Origin: Magnetospirillum sp. WYHS-4
GTDB lineage: Bacteria > Pseudomonadota > Alphaproteobacteria > Rhodospirillales > GLO-3
NCBI GenBank assembly: GCA_039908345.1
Contig: JAMOBD010000001.1
Location: 193,712-249,972, forward strand
Reading direction: 5' to 3'
Length of the DNA stretch: 56,261 nt
The notes beneath the pieces were generated by a model. The model was not told the origin of the DNA and made no database searches. It saw only the letters and a program-made list of their open reading frames with translations. Positions 35,269 through 43,907 of the stretch are shown here, piece by piece. A program made the translations under genes and the position numbers. Every line of letters begins with the position of its first letter. The stretch's first letter is position 1.

Positions 35269-36792
35269 CTATTTCCGACCGGGCGGCAACCGCCGGTAAC
35301 TGAGGGCCTCGGCGACATGGATGCGCCGCACGTCGCCGCCGCCTTCCAGGTCGGCCAGCGTCCGGGCTACCCGCAACACCCGGTGATAGCCACGCGCCGA
35401 AAGATGCATCCGGGTGGCGGCGTCGTCCAGCAGTCGCCGGCCTTCGGCGTCGGGGGCGGCGACTTCCTCCAGCAGACGGCCATCGGCTTCGGCGTTGGTG
35501 CGGATCGGCACCTGGGCCGGGACCCCGACGTATCGTTCCGTCTGCCGGGCCCTGGCCGCCGCCACCCGGCCGGCCACCTCGGCCGAGCCTTCGGCGGGCG
35601 GCGGGCGGGACAGATCGGCGGGATTGACTTCGGCCACGTCCATGTGCAAATCGATACGATCGAACAACGGCCCCGAAATGCGGGATTGGTAGTCCTGGGC
35701 GCAACGGGGCGCCTTGGTGCAGGCTTGGCGCGGGTCGGCCAGGTGGCCGCAGCGGCAGGGGTTCATGGCCGCCACCAGTTGGATGCGGGCCGGATAGGTG
35801 ACGTGCGCGTTGGCGCGGGCCACGGTGGCGCGGCCGGTTTCCAGGGGCTGGCGGAGCGCGTCCAGCACGCCCCGCTGGAATTCCGGCAGCTCGTCCAGAA
35901 ACAGCACACCCAGGTGGGCCAGCGACACCTCGCCCGGCCGGGCCCTGAACCCGCCGCCCACCAGCGCCGCCATGGAAGCGGAATGATGGGGATCGCGAAA
36001 GGGCCGGCGCCGCACCAAGCCCTGGCCGTCCAATAGGCCGGCCAGGCTGTGGATCATGGTCACTTCCAGGGCTTCGGGGGGCGACAGGGACGGCAGAAGA
36101 CCCGGCAGGCGCTGGGCCAGCATGGACTTGCCGGCTCCGGGCGGGCCGACCATCAGCAGGTTGTGACCGCCCGCCGCGGCGATTTCCAGCGCCCGCTTGG
36201 CCGTTTCCTGGCCCTTGATGTCCTTGAGATCCAGATCGGCCCGGCCGTCCGGCGCGGCCATGGGCCGGGGCTGGCCCAATACCTGGGTGCCCTTGAAATG
36301 GTTGACCAGGGCCAGCAGGCTGGGCGCCGCCAGGATCTTCAGGCCATCGGCCCAGGCGGCCTCGCCGCCTTGCGATGCCGGACAGATCAGGTCCTTTTCC
36401 ACCGCCAGGGCATGGATGGCGGCCGGCAACGCCCCGGCGACCCGGGTGATCGAGCCGTCGAGGGCCAGTTCCCCCAAGGCCACGGCGCGGGAAAGTTCGT
36501 CTTCCGGAACGACCCCCATCGCGCTCAGCAGTCCCAGGGCGATGGGCAGGTCGTAGTGACTGCCTTCCTTCTGCAGGTCGGCGGGCGACAGGTTGACGGT
36601 GATCCGTTTCGGCGGCAGCGCCAGCCCCATGGCCGAAAGGGCGCCGCGCACCCGTTCCCGGCTTTCGCCTACGGCCTTGTCGGGCAGGCCGACCACGGTG
36701 AAGGCCGGCATGCCGGCCGCGATCTGGACCTGCACGTCGACGGGCACCACCTCGATGCCCTGGAACGCCACCGTATCGATCCGCGCGACCAT
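35269..36792 (-). CDS. comM: YifB/ComM-family Mg-chelatase-like AAA+ ATPase
   Basis: 507 residues. An N-terminal Lon-protease-like fold (VNLSPADLQKEGSHYDLPIA) precedes the AAA+ core with Walker A VGPPGAGKSMLA, Walker B LFLDELPEF and arginine-containing VAAMNPCRCG; a zinc-ribbon-like CxCG...C...C region (CRCGHLADPRQACTKAPRC) lies between residues about 345 and 365. In naturally competent bacteria ComM is a helicase that extends branch migration in transformation; in non-competent genomes the role is unclear. It follows gshB on the same strand after about 140 bases. Confidence 0.92.
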   Translation of the reverse strand: MVARIDTVAFQGIEVVPVDVQVQIAAGMPAFTVVGLPDKAVGESRERVRGALSAMGLALPPKRITVNLSPADLQKEGSHYDLPIALGLLSAMGVVPEDELSRAVALGELALDGSITRVAGALPAAIHALAVEKDLICPASQGGEAAWADGLKILAAPSLLALVNHFKGTQVLGQPRPMAAPDGRADLDLKDIKGQETAKRALEIAAAGGHNLLMVGPPGAGKSMLAQRLPGLLPSLSPPEALEVTMIHSLAGLLDGQGLVRRRPFRDPHHSASMAALVGGGFRARPGEVSLAHLGVLFLDELPEFQRGVLDALRQPLETGRATVARANAHVTYPARIQLVAAMNPCRCGHLADPRQACTKAPRCAQDYQSRISGPLFDRIDLHMDVAEVNPADLSRPPPAEGSAEVAGRVAAARARQTERYVGVPAQVPIRTNAEADGRLLEEVAAPDAEGRRLLDDAATRMHLSARGYHRVLRVARTLADLEGGGDVRRIHVAEALSYRRLPPGRK

Positions 36793-36934
36793 CCGCCCTC
36801 CCCATCTGCCGCGAAATGGTGCGGCGGATGGAGGAGTTCTACCATGCAGGGACGCCCGAAACCACTTTCATGCGCGCGGGGATGAATCTTTGCCATGATG
36901 GCCCGGCCGCACGCACCAGACCGGGCAGGGGCGG

Positions 36935-37888
36935 CTAATGGCGGCTGGCCTCGTAGCGCCTTTCGATGGCGTCCCAGATGTCGGATTCGATGCAAAGGCC
37001 GTCGAAGCGATTGATCTCCTGGACTCCGGTCGGCGAGGTGACGTTGATCTCGGTGAGGTAATCGCCGATCACATCGATGCCGACGAAGATCAGGCCCCTT
37101 TCGGCCAGCACGGGGCCGATGGCTTCGCAGATTTCCATCTCGCGGGCCGTCAAGCGGGAAGGTTCGGCCCGCCCGCCCACATGCAGGTTGGAGCGCGCCT
37201 CGCCCGCCCGCGGCACCCGGTTGACCGCTCCGGCCGGCCGGCCGTCGACGAGGATGATGCGCTTGTCGCCCGTGCGTACCTCGGGGACGTAGCGCTGCAC
37301 GATGGCCGGCTCGCGGTAGAACTGGGTGAACATATCGAGCAGGGCGTTCAGGTTCTCGTCGCCGGGCGCCAAGTGGAACACACCGGCGCCGCCGTTGCCG
37401 AACAGGGGCTTGACGATGATGTCCTTGTGTTCCGCCCGGAAGGCCTCGATCTCGCTCCGGTCCGACGAGATCAAGGTGGGCGGCATGAGGTCCGGAAAAT
37501 GGGTGACGAACAGCTTTTCCGGCGCATTGCGCACGCTCACCGGGTCGTTCACCACCAGGGTGCGGGGATGGACATGTTCCAGAATGTGGGTAGCGGTGAT
37601 ATAGGCCATGTCGAAAGGCGGGTCCTGGCGCATTAGCACGATGTCCATGTCGGCCAAGTCCACCGTCCGCGCCTCGCCCAGGGTGAAATGATCGCCTTTG
37701 GCACGGCGTACCGCCAAAGGTCGCGCCTGGGCCAGAACCCTGCCGCGCGCGAAGGAAAGCTGCTGCGGCCGGTAGTGGTAAAGCACATAGTCGCGCCGCT
37801 GCGCCTCGAGGGCCAGCACGAACGTGGAATCGGCATCGATATCGACCGATTCGATGGGGTCCATCTGGATGGCGACTTCCAGGGTCAT
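36935..37888 (-). CDS. gshB: Glutathione synthase
   Basis: 317-residue ATP-grasp ligase adding Gly to gamma-glutamylcysteine. [59 protein letters not shown] and the closing [13 protein letters not shown] are all standard. Start at 37888 overlaps the stop of the SirB1-like gene by four bases. Complete. Confidence 0.97.
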   Translation of the reverse strand: MTLEVAIQMDPIESVDIDADSTFVLALEAQRRDYVLYHYRPQQLSFARGRVLAQARPLAVRRAKGDHFTLGEARTVDLADMDIVLMRQDPPFDMAYITATHILEHVHPRTLVVNDPVSVRNAPEKLFVTHFPDLMPPTLISSDRSEIEAFRAEHKDIIVKPLFGNGGAGVFHLAPGDENLNALLDMFTQFYREPAIVQRYVPEVRTGDKRIILVDGRPAGAVNRVPRAGEARSNLHVGGRAEPSRLTAREMEICEAIGPVLAERGLIFVGIDVIGDYLTEINVTSPTGVQEINRFDGLCIESDIWDAIERRYEASRH

Positions 37889-38745
37889 GGCTTGGTTCCT
37901 TCCCGCCCGATCAATTTAAGGCGCAAGTCCCGTAACAGGGTAGCCGCCTGGTCGCGGCCGGCATCCTGGCCGCAGCGGGCAAGGTAGTCGTCGAGGGCCG
38001 CCACGGCGGCCGGGAGATTGTCGAGCCGGGCATGAAGATAGCCCGCCTCCCGCCAAAGCGGCGTGGCGTCGGGAACGATCCGCTGCATGGCTTCCACCGC
38101 GGCCAAAGCTTCGCGGAAGCGGCCGGCGCGGATCAGGTCGGCGCGCAAGCGGTTCTGCAGGCGCAGCAGAACCTCGCGCGAGGCAAGCGGGCGCCAGTCC
38201 TGAGGGCGCAATTCGGCTTCGTTGCCGGCCGCGGCCTTGTAGAAATCGCGCAAGTCCTGGACCGTTCGCTCGCGGCCCCCGTCGGCCGGGTCGAGAATGA
38301 CCCGGCGGCCGCCATATTCTAAGCGCACCAGCAGGCGGACGGGGAAATCGAGGCCCTGAAGGCTCCAGCCCAGACGCCAAGCGACGGAAAGATAAAGAAT
38401 GCCGAGAGCGGCCGGAAGCCCACGGCGGCGGTCGATGACGCCCGGCAGGTCCCACGCGTACGGATCGTCCGGAGCGTCCTCGTCCCCCAGGTAGCCGTAG
38501 CGCCGGCCGAGGATTTGGCGCAGGGCTTCGGCCCGGAGGCCCAGGCCGGCCTCGCCGGCCCGGCGATGGGCGTGGGCAGCCACCTCCGCGGCCAAGCCGT
38601 CCAGATGGCGCAGATAAGGTTCGAGCGACAGGCCAGGACGCGACGCGGCGGCCGCCAGCAAAGCCGCCTCTCCCACATCCAGATCTTCGTCGGGCAGGGT
38701 TCCGACGTGCCGCAGGCGGTCCCGGAGGTCCGGGGACGGCGTCAC
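37885..38745 (-). CDS. SirB1-family transglutaminase-like/TPR protein
   Basis: 286 residues. The middle region ([41 protein letters not shown] and DPADGGRE) matches the SirB1 transglutaminase-like family, and the C-terminal part holds helix pairs of TPR type ([18 protein letters not shown] and [16 protein letters not shown]). Function in most bacteria is unknown. It overlaps gshB downstream and the BON lipoprotein upstream by four bases each, so all three are translationally coupled. Confidence 0.82.
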   Translation of the reverse strand: MTPSPDLRDRLRHVGTLPDEDLDVGEAALLAAAASRPGLSLEPYLRHLDGLAAEVAAHAHRRAGEAGLGLRAEALRQILGRRYGYLGDEDAPDDPYAWDLPGVIDRRRGLPAALGILYLSVAWRLGWSLQGLDFPVRLLVRLEYGGRRVILDPADGGRERTVQDLRDFYKAAAGNEAELRPQDWRPLASREVLLRLQNRLRADLIRAGRFREALAAVEAMQRIVPDATPLWREAGYLHARLDNLPAAVAALDDYLARCGQDAGRDQAATLLRDLRLKLIGREGTKP

Positions 38746-39329
38746 GAGGGCTTGTTCCCCTTCAGGCGCACGTGGTTGACGACGCGCTTGACATAGGTGA
38801 TGTCGCGGGCATGGGCCAGCACGCGGTCCAGTTCCCCCTGGTCCTGGGCGATACCGATCAGGTAGACGACGCCGCTTACGGTCTTGACGTAATAATTGAT
38901 GGACAGGATCGTCTTGTCGAAGGTGATGCGCGACGTCAGCTTGGTGGTGATGGCGGCATCGTGGGTGTAATCGATGAAGCCGCCGCTTTCCAGCTGCAGT
39001 TCGTTCAGCACCTCGCGCACGCCTTCCACCGCCCAGGCCATCTTGACCATTTCCGCCCGCGTGGCCTCGTCCTTGGCGACGCCGGTCAGCAGCGCCCGGC
39101 CTTCCCAGACTTCGATGGTGGCGTAGGCCGACAGGCTATGATCGTAGCGCAGCCAGTTCTCGAAGATGCCGGCCTGGACCTTGAGGTCCTTGGCCTTGCC
39201 GTCGATGCCCCGTTCCTCGAAGGCGGCCACGCCCACCGCGGCCCCGCCGCCGACCACGGCGCCGGCGCAGGCCGAAAGCGCGAAAGCCATCAAAAGGGGA
39301 ACGGCGATCCGGAATACGTTGTTCTGCAT
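38742..39329 (-). CDS. BON-domain envelope lipoprotein
   Basis: 195 residues. Signal peptide with lipobox LSAC (Cys at about 21), followed by a Gly/Ala-rich segment and two BON-type repeats (TIEVWEGRALLTGVAKDEAT and YYVKTVSGVVYLIGIAQDQG), the pattern of OsmY/DolP-like proteins that bind membranes on the periplasmic side. Role inferred: outer-membrane maintenance. First gene of the coupled group with the SirB1-like protein and gshB. Confidence 0.86.
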   Translation of the reverse strand: MQNNVFRIAVPLLMAFALSACAGAVVGGGAAVGVAAFEERGIDGKAKDLKVQAGIFENWLRYDHSLSAYATIEVWEGRALLTGVAKDEATRAEMVKMAWAVEGVREVLNELQLESGGFIDYTHDAAITTKLTSRITFDKTILSINYYVKTVSGVVYLIGIAQDQGELDRVLAHARDITYVKRVVNHVRLKGNKPS

Positions 39330-39373
39330 GGCGCCATCTTAGCGCAGACGACGGGAGGTGCAAGGGGCAGCGA

Positions 39374-39916
39374 TCATCCGCCGGGGCAGAAGGCGCGGAC
39401 CCGGCGCACCAAGCGGCGACACCAGCCGATCCGGCAGTACGCCTCTTCGATGACGTGCATGGCGAGTATGAGCAGCTTGGGCCCGAGGCCTTCATTGTTG
39501 CGGAAGGTGAACAAGATGTCGTCTTGGACCCGCAGCGGGATGTCGGTCAGCCGGACCCGCAGGAGATTCAAGGCGTAGCGCAGGGCGAAAGCCTCGTTGG
39601 CCACATAGCGGTGGATGGTGTCCGGAGCGGTGTCGGCGACGATGATTGGCTTGCGGTCCATGATAACCCGGACCATCAGCGCCGCCTGCTTGGCACGGTT
39701 GATGAATGTGCCCTCGATATAGCCATGGGTGTCCTTGAAGTGATCGCGGTCTTCGACGTATGCGACCGCACAGTCCTGCAATGTTCCATCGTCGGGACGA
39801 TAGCTGTGCGCCGGTGCTCCTACGCTGCGATTCAGATAGCCGCAAGTCAATTCTGCCGTGCGCCGCAGTCGAATATGTCGCCTCCGGACCTGTTCATCGA
39901 CAGGCTCCGGCCCCAC
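39374..39916 (-). CDS. Unrecognised protein, 180 residues
   Basis: No family recognised. The frame starts at GTG 39916; the N-terminus is Arg-rich, the middle includes DGTLQDCAVAYVEDRDHFKD and TFINRAKQAALMVRVIMDRKP, and the end is basic with several Cys (CRIGWCRRLVRRVRAFCPGG). No membrane segment or signal is visible. The start is not certain because no ribosome site is clear. Composition is more AT-rich and less codon-biased than that of neighbours, and the gene lies 15 bases after a small gene on the same strand, so the two may have arrived together. Confidence 0.5.
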   Translation of the reverse strand: MGPEPVDEQVRRRHIRLRRTAELTCGYLNRSVGAPAHSYRPDDGTLQDCAVAYVEDRDHFKDTHGYIEGTFINRAKQAALMVRVIMDRKPIIVADTAPDTIHRYVANEAFALRYALNLLRVRLTDIPLRVQDDILFTFRNNEGLGPKLLILAMHVIEEAYCRIGWCRRLVRRVRAFCPGG

Positions 39917-39931
39917 CCCATTGTCAGGCTT

Positions 39932-40144
39932 TCATTTTTTCTCTGTACCGATGGTCTTTTCCTGGGCGCGAAGAAGCAGGGCGTCGAACCCCTTCTCGAA
40001 GTCGGCCTGGGTCTCGTTCTCGAAGGCCATCACTTCCTCGTCCGAAGATTTCCGGCCTTTGTTCCGCATCAACCAGTTGCCCACGAAGGCGCCGAAATTG
40101 CTCACCCACCGTCCGCTGTAGACAGGAATTGCATGAGTTGTCAT
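39932..40144 (-). CDS. Unrecognised small protein, 70 residues
   Basis: Starts MTTHAIPVYSGRWVSNFGAF, then a helix-forming charged tail (SSDEEVMAFENETQADFEKG, ending KTIGTEKK). A good ribosome site, GGAGGG, lies 7 bases before the ATG, and a consensus -10 TATAAT lies about 75 bases upstream, so expression is likely. No family is recognised and no membrane segment is predicted. It precedes the 180-residue protein and shares its lower GC. Confidence 0.6.
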   Translation of the reverse strand: MTTHAIPVYSGRWVSNFGAFVGNWLMRNKGRKSSDEEVMAFENETQADFEKGFDALLLRAQEKTIGTEKK

Positions 40145-40199
40145 ATCACGGCCCTCCGCTCACTCATCGCCGATGTTCGCATTCCACGAACCCGCCGCG

Positions 40200-40245
40200 T
40201 GTTGCGTAATGATATTATATTTAGCGCAATCGACAGGCGCTTACA
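40200..40245 (-). promoter_or_regulatory. Promoter for the 70-aa gene, consensus -10
   Basis: TATAAT is perfect on the minus strand at 40219-40214, in the most AT-rich patch here; the -35 is weak. The predicted transcription start is about 40207, giving a leader of roughly 60 bases before the ATG at 40144. The rest of 40145-40341 shows no gene. Confidence 0.45.
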
Positions 40246-40341
40246 ACGCGGCAAACAAGAAAACCCGACGCAATGGCTATTGTCAACATTGGAAATGGTA
40301 TCTTCCCGAGTGAAAGCTAGCGAAATGTCGCCGAGAATGGA

Positions 40342-41271
40342 TCACAAAATGGGATTCATCGCGGCTTCCACCTCGTCCACCCCCAAGTCCGCCAGATCGT
40401 CGCGCCGCAGGAGGGTTACCCGGGGGCCCCGCTGGCTGCAGAGCGCGGGGTCGGAGGCGGCGGAATAGAGGACCAGCGAAGGGCAGCCCGAAAGCGCGAT
40501 CAGATGCATGGGACCGGTGTCGTTGCCGACCGCGAGGCGGGCCTGGCGGGCCAGGGCGACGATGTCCTGGAAGGTGGTGAGACCCGCCAGGTTGACGGCC
40601 TTGGGGCAGAGCGCCTCGATGGCTTCCAGGTCGTCGGCCTCGGCCGCGCCGCCCAGCAGCACCGGTTCGATCCCCCGCCCGGCCAGCCGGTTGCCCAGCT
40701 CGGCATAGTGGCCGGACGGCCAGCGCTTGGCCGGCCGGTGAGGGGAACCGCCGGGCACCAGTAGGGCGAAAGCCTCGTCCAGCTCGAACCGTCCCGTTTC
40801 GGCCCGGATACTCGACAGGTCGGGCGGCGGTGTCTCGGGAATGCCGGCCAGGGCGAGCTGCTCGGCCTGGCGTTCCACAGTATGCATGGTGTCGCGCCGG
40901 GGATTGACATGGGGGTGGGAACAGCCCCGCGCGATGCCCGACCATTCCGGATAGGGGCCGGGCCAGAACAGCCGGTAATAGAAGGAACTGCGATCGGAGG
41001 TCTGGAGATCGTAGACCCGGACGAACCCGCCCCCGCGCAGCCGATGTCGAAGATTCAGCCATTCGCCGATCTGCGCCGCCTTGGGGCGGCTGTCGGTCCA
41101 GACCTCGTCGAACAGGCCGAGGCTCGCCGCGAATTCGGCATAGGCCCGGGTCGTCAGCAGAACGATGCGGGCTTGGGCATGGTGGCGACGGATGGCGGCG
41201 AACGGCCCGAGGGCCTGCACGAAATCGCCCAGCGCTCCCAGCTTGATCACCAGGATGGACCCGCCCGCCAT
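40342..41271 (-). CDS. Glycosyltransferase family 9
   Basis: 309 residues, GT-B heptosyltransferase-like. Start ILVIKLGALGDFVQALGPF, donor site LVPGGSPHRPAKRWP and GNDTGPMHLIALSG are the family signature. The ATG shares a base with the GT4 stop, so the two are coupled. Likely role is in lipopolysaccharide core or a related glycan; acceptor unknown. This is the second GT9 of the window and it lacks the Cys-rich tail of the first. Confidence 0.88.
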   Translation of the reverse strand: MAGGSILVIKLGALGDFVQALGPFAAIRRHHAQARIVLLTTRAYAEFAASLGLFDEVWTDSRPKAAQIGEWLNLRHRLRGGGFVRVYDLQTSDRSSFYYRLFWPGPYPEWSGIARGCSHPHVNPRRDTMHTVERQAEQLALAGIPETPPPDLSSIRAETGRFELDEAFALLVPGGSPHRPAKRWPSGHYAELGNRLAGRGIEPVLLGGAAEADDLEAIEALCPKAVNLAGLTTFQDIVALARQARLAVGNDTGPMHLIALSGCPSLVLYSAASDPALCSQRGPRVTLLRRDDLADLGVDEVEAAMNPIL

Positions 41272-42473
41272 CAGGCCAGAGGCTCCATCCCGAGGACCTC
41301 GGCATAGACGGCCAGGGTACGGGCGCACATCAGGTCGGTGGTGAAGCTGGCCCGCACATGGGCGATGGCGTCCCGCGAGATGCGCTCCCGGTCGGCCGGG
41401 GTGAGGGCCAGCGCCTCGTTCAAGGCCGTCGCCAGGGCCTCGGCGTTGCCGGGGGGCACCAGCCAGCCGGTCTTGCCTTCGAGAACGATCTCGCGCGCCC
41501 CGCCGTGGTTGGAGGCGATGACCGGGCGCCCCAGGGCGTGGGCTTCGGCCATCACCCGCCCGAAGGCTTCCGGATCGGTGGAAGCGGAAACCACCACGTC
41601 GCTCAGCATGTAAGCGGCCGGCATATCGGCGGCATGGTCGACGAAGCGCACCACGCCGCCCAGGCCGTGCCGCTCGATGAAGGCGCCCAGTTCCTCGCGA
41701 TAGCCGGTGCGGCCCTGGTCGCTGCCCACCAGGACGCAGCGGAAGTCGCGCCGGTTCATCAGGGCGACGGCTTCAAGTACCACCTTCTGGCCCTTCCAGC
41801 GGCTGAGCCGGCCGGGCAGCATGACCACCGGCAGCCCGTCGGTGAGGCGCCAGTCCTTGGCGAGCGCCACCACCCGTTCCACCGAGACCTTGGCCGGGTC
41901 GAAACGGTTGAGGTCGACGCCCCGGTGCACGATGCGGATCTTGGCCGGCGCGGTGCCGTAGTTCTGTCGGATATGGCCGGCGATGAAGCTGGAAATCGCG
42001 ATCACCCGCTGGCCGTAGGTCATCACCGCGTTGTAGCGGCGCTTGAGAAAATTGGCCGCGCCGTAGGTGCCGTGGAAGGTGGTGACGAAACGCCGCCCGG
42101 TCCGGCGGGCGGCGAACCAGGCGCTCCAGGCCGGCGCGCGCGAGCGGGCATGGACGATGTCCACCTTCTCGGCTTCGATCAGGTCCATCAGGCGGTCGAT
42201 GTTGGCCTGGATGACGAAGGGATTCTTGCTGGCGAGCGGCAGGGTGACGTGGGTGGCGCCCGAGCGCGCCAGTTCATGGGCAAGCGGTCCCCCCGCCGAA
42301 GCCACGATGGCCCGTCCGCCGGCGGCGACGATGGCGGCGGCGACCTCGACGGTTCCGCGCTCGACCCCGCCCTGGGCGCCCAGCGCCGGCAGAACTTGCA
42401 AGACGGTCGCCGTCATGCGGCCGGGGGTGGCCGTCGGCGCCTTGTCGATGCTATCGTCACGATCCTGACTCAT
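41271..42473 (-). CDS. Glycosyltransferase family 4
   Basis: 400 residues, GT-B retaining transferase. VLQVLPALGAQGGVERGTVE at the N-terminus, HARSRAPAW, VHRGVDLNRFDP, LPGRLSRWKGQ and the nucleotide-sugar motif STDPEAFGRVMAEAHALG (EX7E) are visible. It is coupled to the downstream GT9 and divergent from an alpha/beta hydrolase gene. Predicted cytosolic, acting on a membrane-bound glycan precursor. Confidence 0.9.
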   Translation of the reverse strand: MSQDRDDSIDKAPTATPGRMTATVLQVLPALGAQGGVERGTVEVAAAIVAAGGRAIVASAGGPLAHELARSGATHVTLPLASKNPFVIQANIDRLMDLIEAEKVDIVHARSRAPAWSAWFAARRTGRRFVTTFHGTYGAANFLKRRYNAVMTYGQRVIAISSFIAGHIRQNYGTAPAKIRIVHRGVDLNRFDPAKVSVERVVALAKDWRLTDGLPVVMLPGRLSRWKGQKVVLEAVALMNRRDFRCVLVGSDQGRTGYREELGAFIERHGLGGVVRFVDHAADMPAAYMLSDVVVSASTDPEAFGRVMAEAHALGRPVIASNHGGAREIVLEGKTGWLVPPGNAEALATALNEALALTPADRERISRDAIAHVRASFTTDLMCARTLAVYAEVLGMEPLA

Positions 42474-42500
42474 CGTTCCTCACCCGTGGACAGCCCGCCG

Positions 42501-43280
42501 ATGACCGACGCCCCGTCCTTCGACACCCCCCCGCCATCCCGGCTCGCCAAGGACGACGGAGGGACTATCGCCTACCGCTTCACCCCTGGCAAGTCGCCCG
42601 GCGTAATGTTCCTCACCGGCTTCAAGTCGGACATGGAAGGCGGCAAGGCCCTGGCCCTGGAAGCCTGGGCCCGGCGCACCGGACGGGCCTTCCTGCGCTT
42701 CGATTATACGGGCCACGGTGCGTCGTCGGGGCGCTTCGAGGACGGCTGCATCGGCGATTGGGCGGCCGACGCCGTGTTGGCCCTCGACCGCCTGACCGAG
42801 GGTCCGATGGTGCTGGTGGGGTCCAGCATGGGGGGCTGGATCATGCTGCTGACGGCGCGGGCGCGGCCGCACCGGATCGCCGGCCTGGTCGGTATCGCCG
42901 CCGCCCCCGACTTCACCGAGGACCTGATTCCCCTGGAACTGTCGGCCGGGCAGCTGGCGATCATCGAACGGGACGGCGTCCTCGACCTGCCGAGCCCCTA
43001 CGGGCCCGAGCCGACGCCGATCACGCGAAAGCTGCTGCACGACGGCCGGAACCATCTGGTGCTGCGTTCGCCCCTGCCTTTGACCGTGCCGGTGCGATTG
43101 ATCCACGGCATGAAGGATCCCGACGTCCCCTGGCGGACGGCGCTTCGCATCGCCGAGGCCCTGAACGGCACGGACGTGGAAATCCATCTGGTCAAGGAAG
43201 GCGATCACCGCCTTTCCGAACCCCGGGACCTGGAGCGGCTGGTGGGCGTCGTGGAATCCCTGTCGGCACGGATCGGCTGA
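42501..43280 (+). CDS. Alpha/beta hydrolase
   Basis: 259 residues. Oxyanion segment FLTGFKSDMEG, the RFDYTGHGASSG motif, nucleophile elbow GSSMGGW, an Asp in GMKDPDVPW and the His in EGDHRLSEP complete the triad. The shape (short lid, GHG and GSSMGG) is close to ABHD10-type thioesterases and esterases; substrate unknown. It is divergent from the GT4 gene across 27 bases and its stop lies 1 base from the convergent CheZ-type gene. Confidence 0.88.
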   Translation: MTDAPSFDTPPPSRLAKDDGGTIAYRFTPGKSPGVMFLTGFKSDMEGGKALALEAWARRTGRAFLRFDYTGHGASSGRFEDGCIGDWAADAVLALDRLTEGPMVLVGSSMGGWIMLLTARARPHRIAGLVGIAAAPDFTEDLIPLELSAGQLAIIERDGVLDLPSPYGPEPTPITRKLLHDGRNHLVLRSPLPLTVPVRLIHGMKDPDVPWRTALRIAEALNGTDVEIHLVKEGDHRLSEPRDLERLVGVVESLSARIG

Positions 43281-43281
43281 A

Positions 43282-43830
43282 TCAGCCGAACAGCTTGTCG
43301 ATCTCGTCCTGCGAGATGCCTTCGCTGCCCAGCGCCGGGCCATGCAGGGGCGAGCCGTCCACATCTTCGCGCTCGATGGTCTTGACCACGTTGGTGGGCA
43401 GGGCGGCCAGGGCGTTCTCGCCCATGATCACCACCAGGGAGTTCAGGGTGCCCTCGATCAGGAGCATGGTCCGCACGATCTTCGAGATGCGCTGCCCGGT
43501 GATGTCGTGAAAAGCACAGGATTCGAAGATGCGGTTGGCCGCGTTGGCGATGCCGAACAGTTCGGGCTTGAGCGCGCCGGACTCGGGATGTTCCTGAGCC
43601 TGGGCGACGCCGGTCAGGATGGCCTCGGTGGCCTCCATGATCGATTGGGTCGCCATCTCGGTGCTGCCGACAATGGCGTTGAGCTGGTCGGCCACCGTGT
43701 TGAAATGGTCGACTTGGGCCATGGGATGCTTGATCGAGGCCAGTTCGCCCTTGATCTTCTGGATGCATTCGAACAGGCGCACGACTTCGACTTTCAGCGC
43801 ATCGAGTTGCCTGTCGGTGTCCGCAGCCAT
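43282..43830 (-). CDS. CheZ-type protein phosphatase
   Basis: 182 residues, almost entirely helical. The catalytic segment FHDITGQRISKI holds the Asp and Gln that complete the CheY~P active site (Gln as in QDLTGQ of CheZ), and the extreme C-terminus ISQDEIDKLFG matches the CheY-docking peptide. It would dephosphorylate CheY and set motor bias. No other chemotaxis gene is in the window. The longer in-frame extension upstream is discarded because the family start is at 43830. Confidence 0.85.
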   Translation of the reverse strand: MAADTDRQLDALKVEVVRLFECIQKIKGELASIKHPMAQVDHFNTVADQLNAIVGSTEMATQSIMEATEAILTGVAQAQEHPESGALKPELFGIANAANRIFESCAFHDITGQRISKIVRTMLLIEGTLNSLVVIMGENALAALPTNVVKTIEREDVDGSPLHGPALGSEGISQDEIDKLFG

Positions 43831-43863
43831 CGCCTCGCCCTTCCCTTGCCGGCCCGGCCTCGT

Positions 43864-43892
43864 CCCCCGGCGGCATGATACACCGCCGGGGG
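43864..43892 (-). terminator. Terminator hairpin after asd
   Basis: CCCCCGGCGG at 43864-43873 pairs perfectly with CCGCCGGGGG at 43883-43892 around a 9-base loop. It lies between the asd stop and the cheZ-like start and would end asd transcription, although no T-run follows. Confidence 0.6.
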
Positions 43893-43907
43893 ATCGCCAG
43901 CCAGGGC

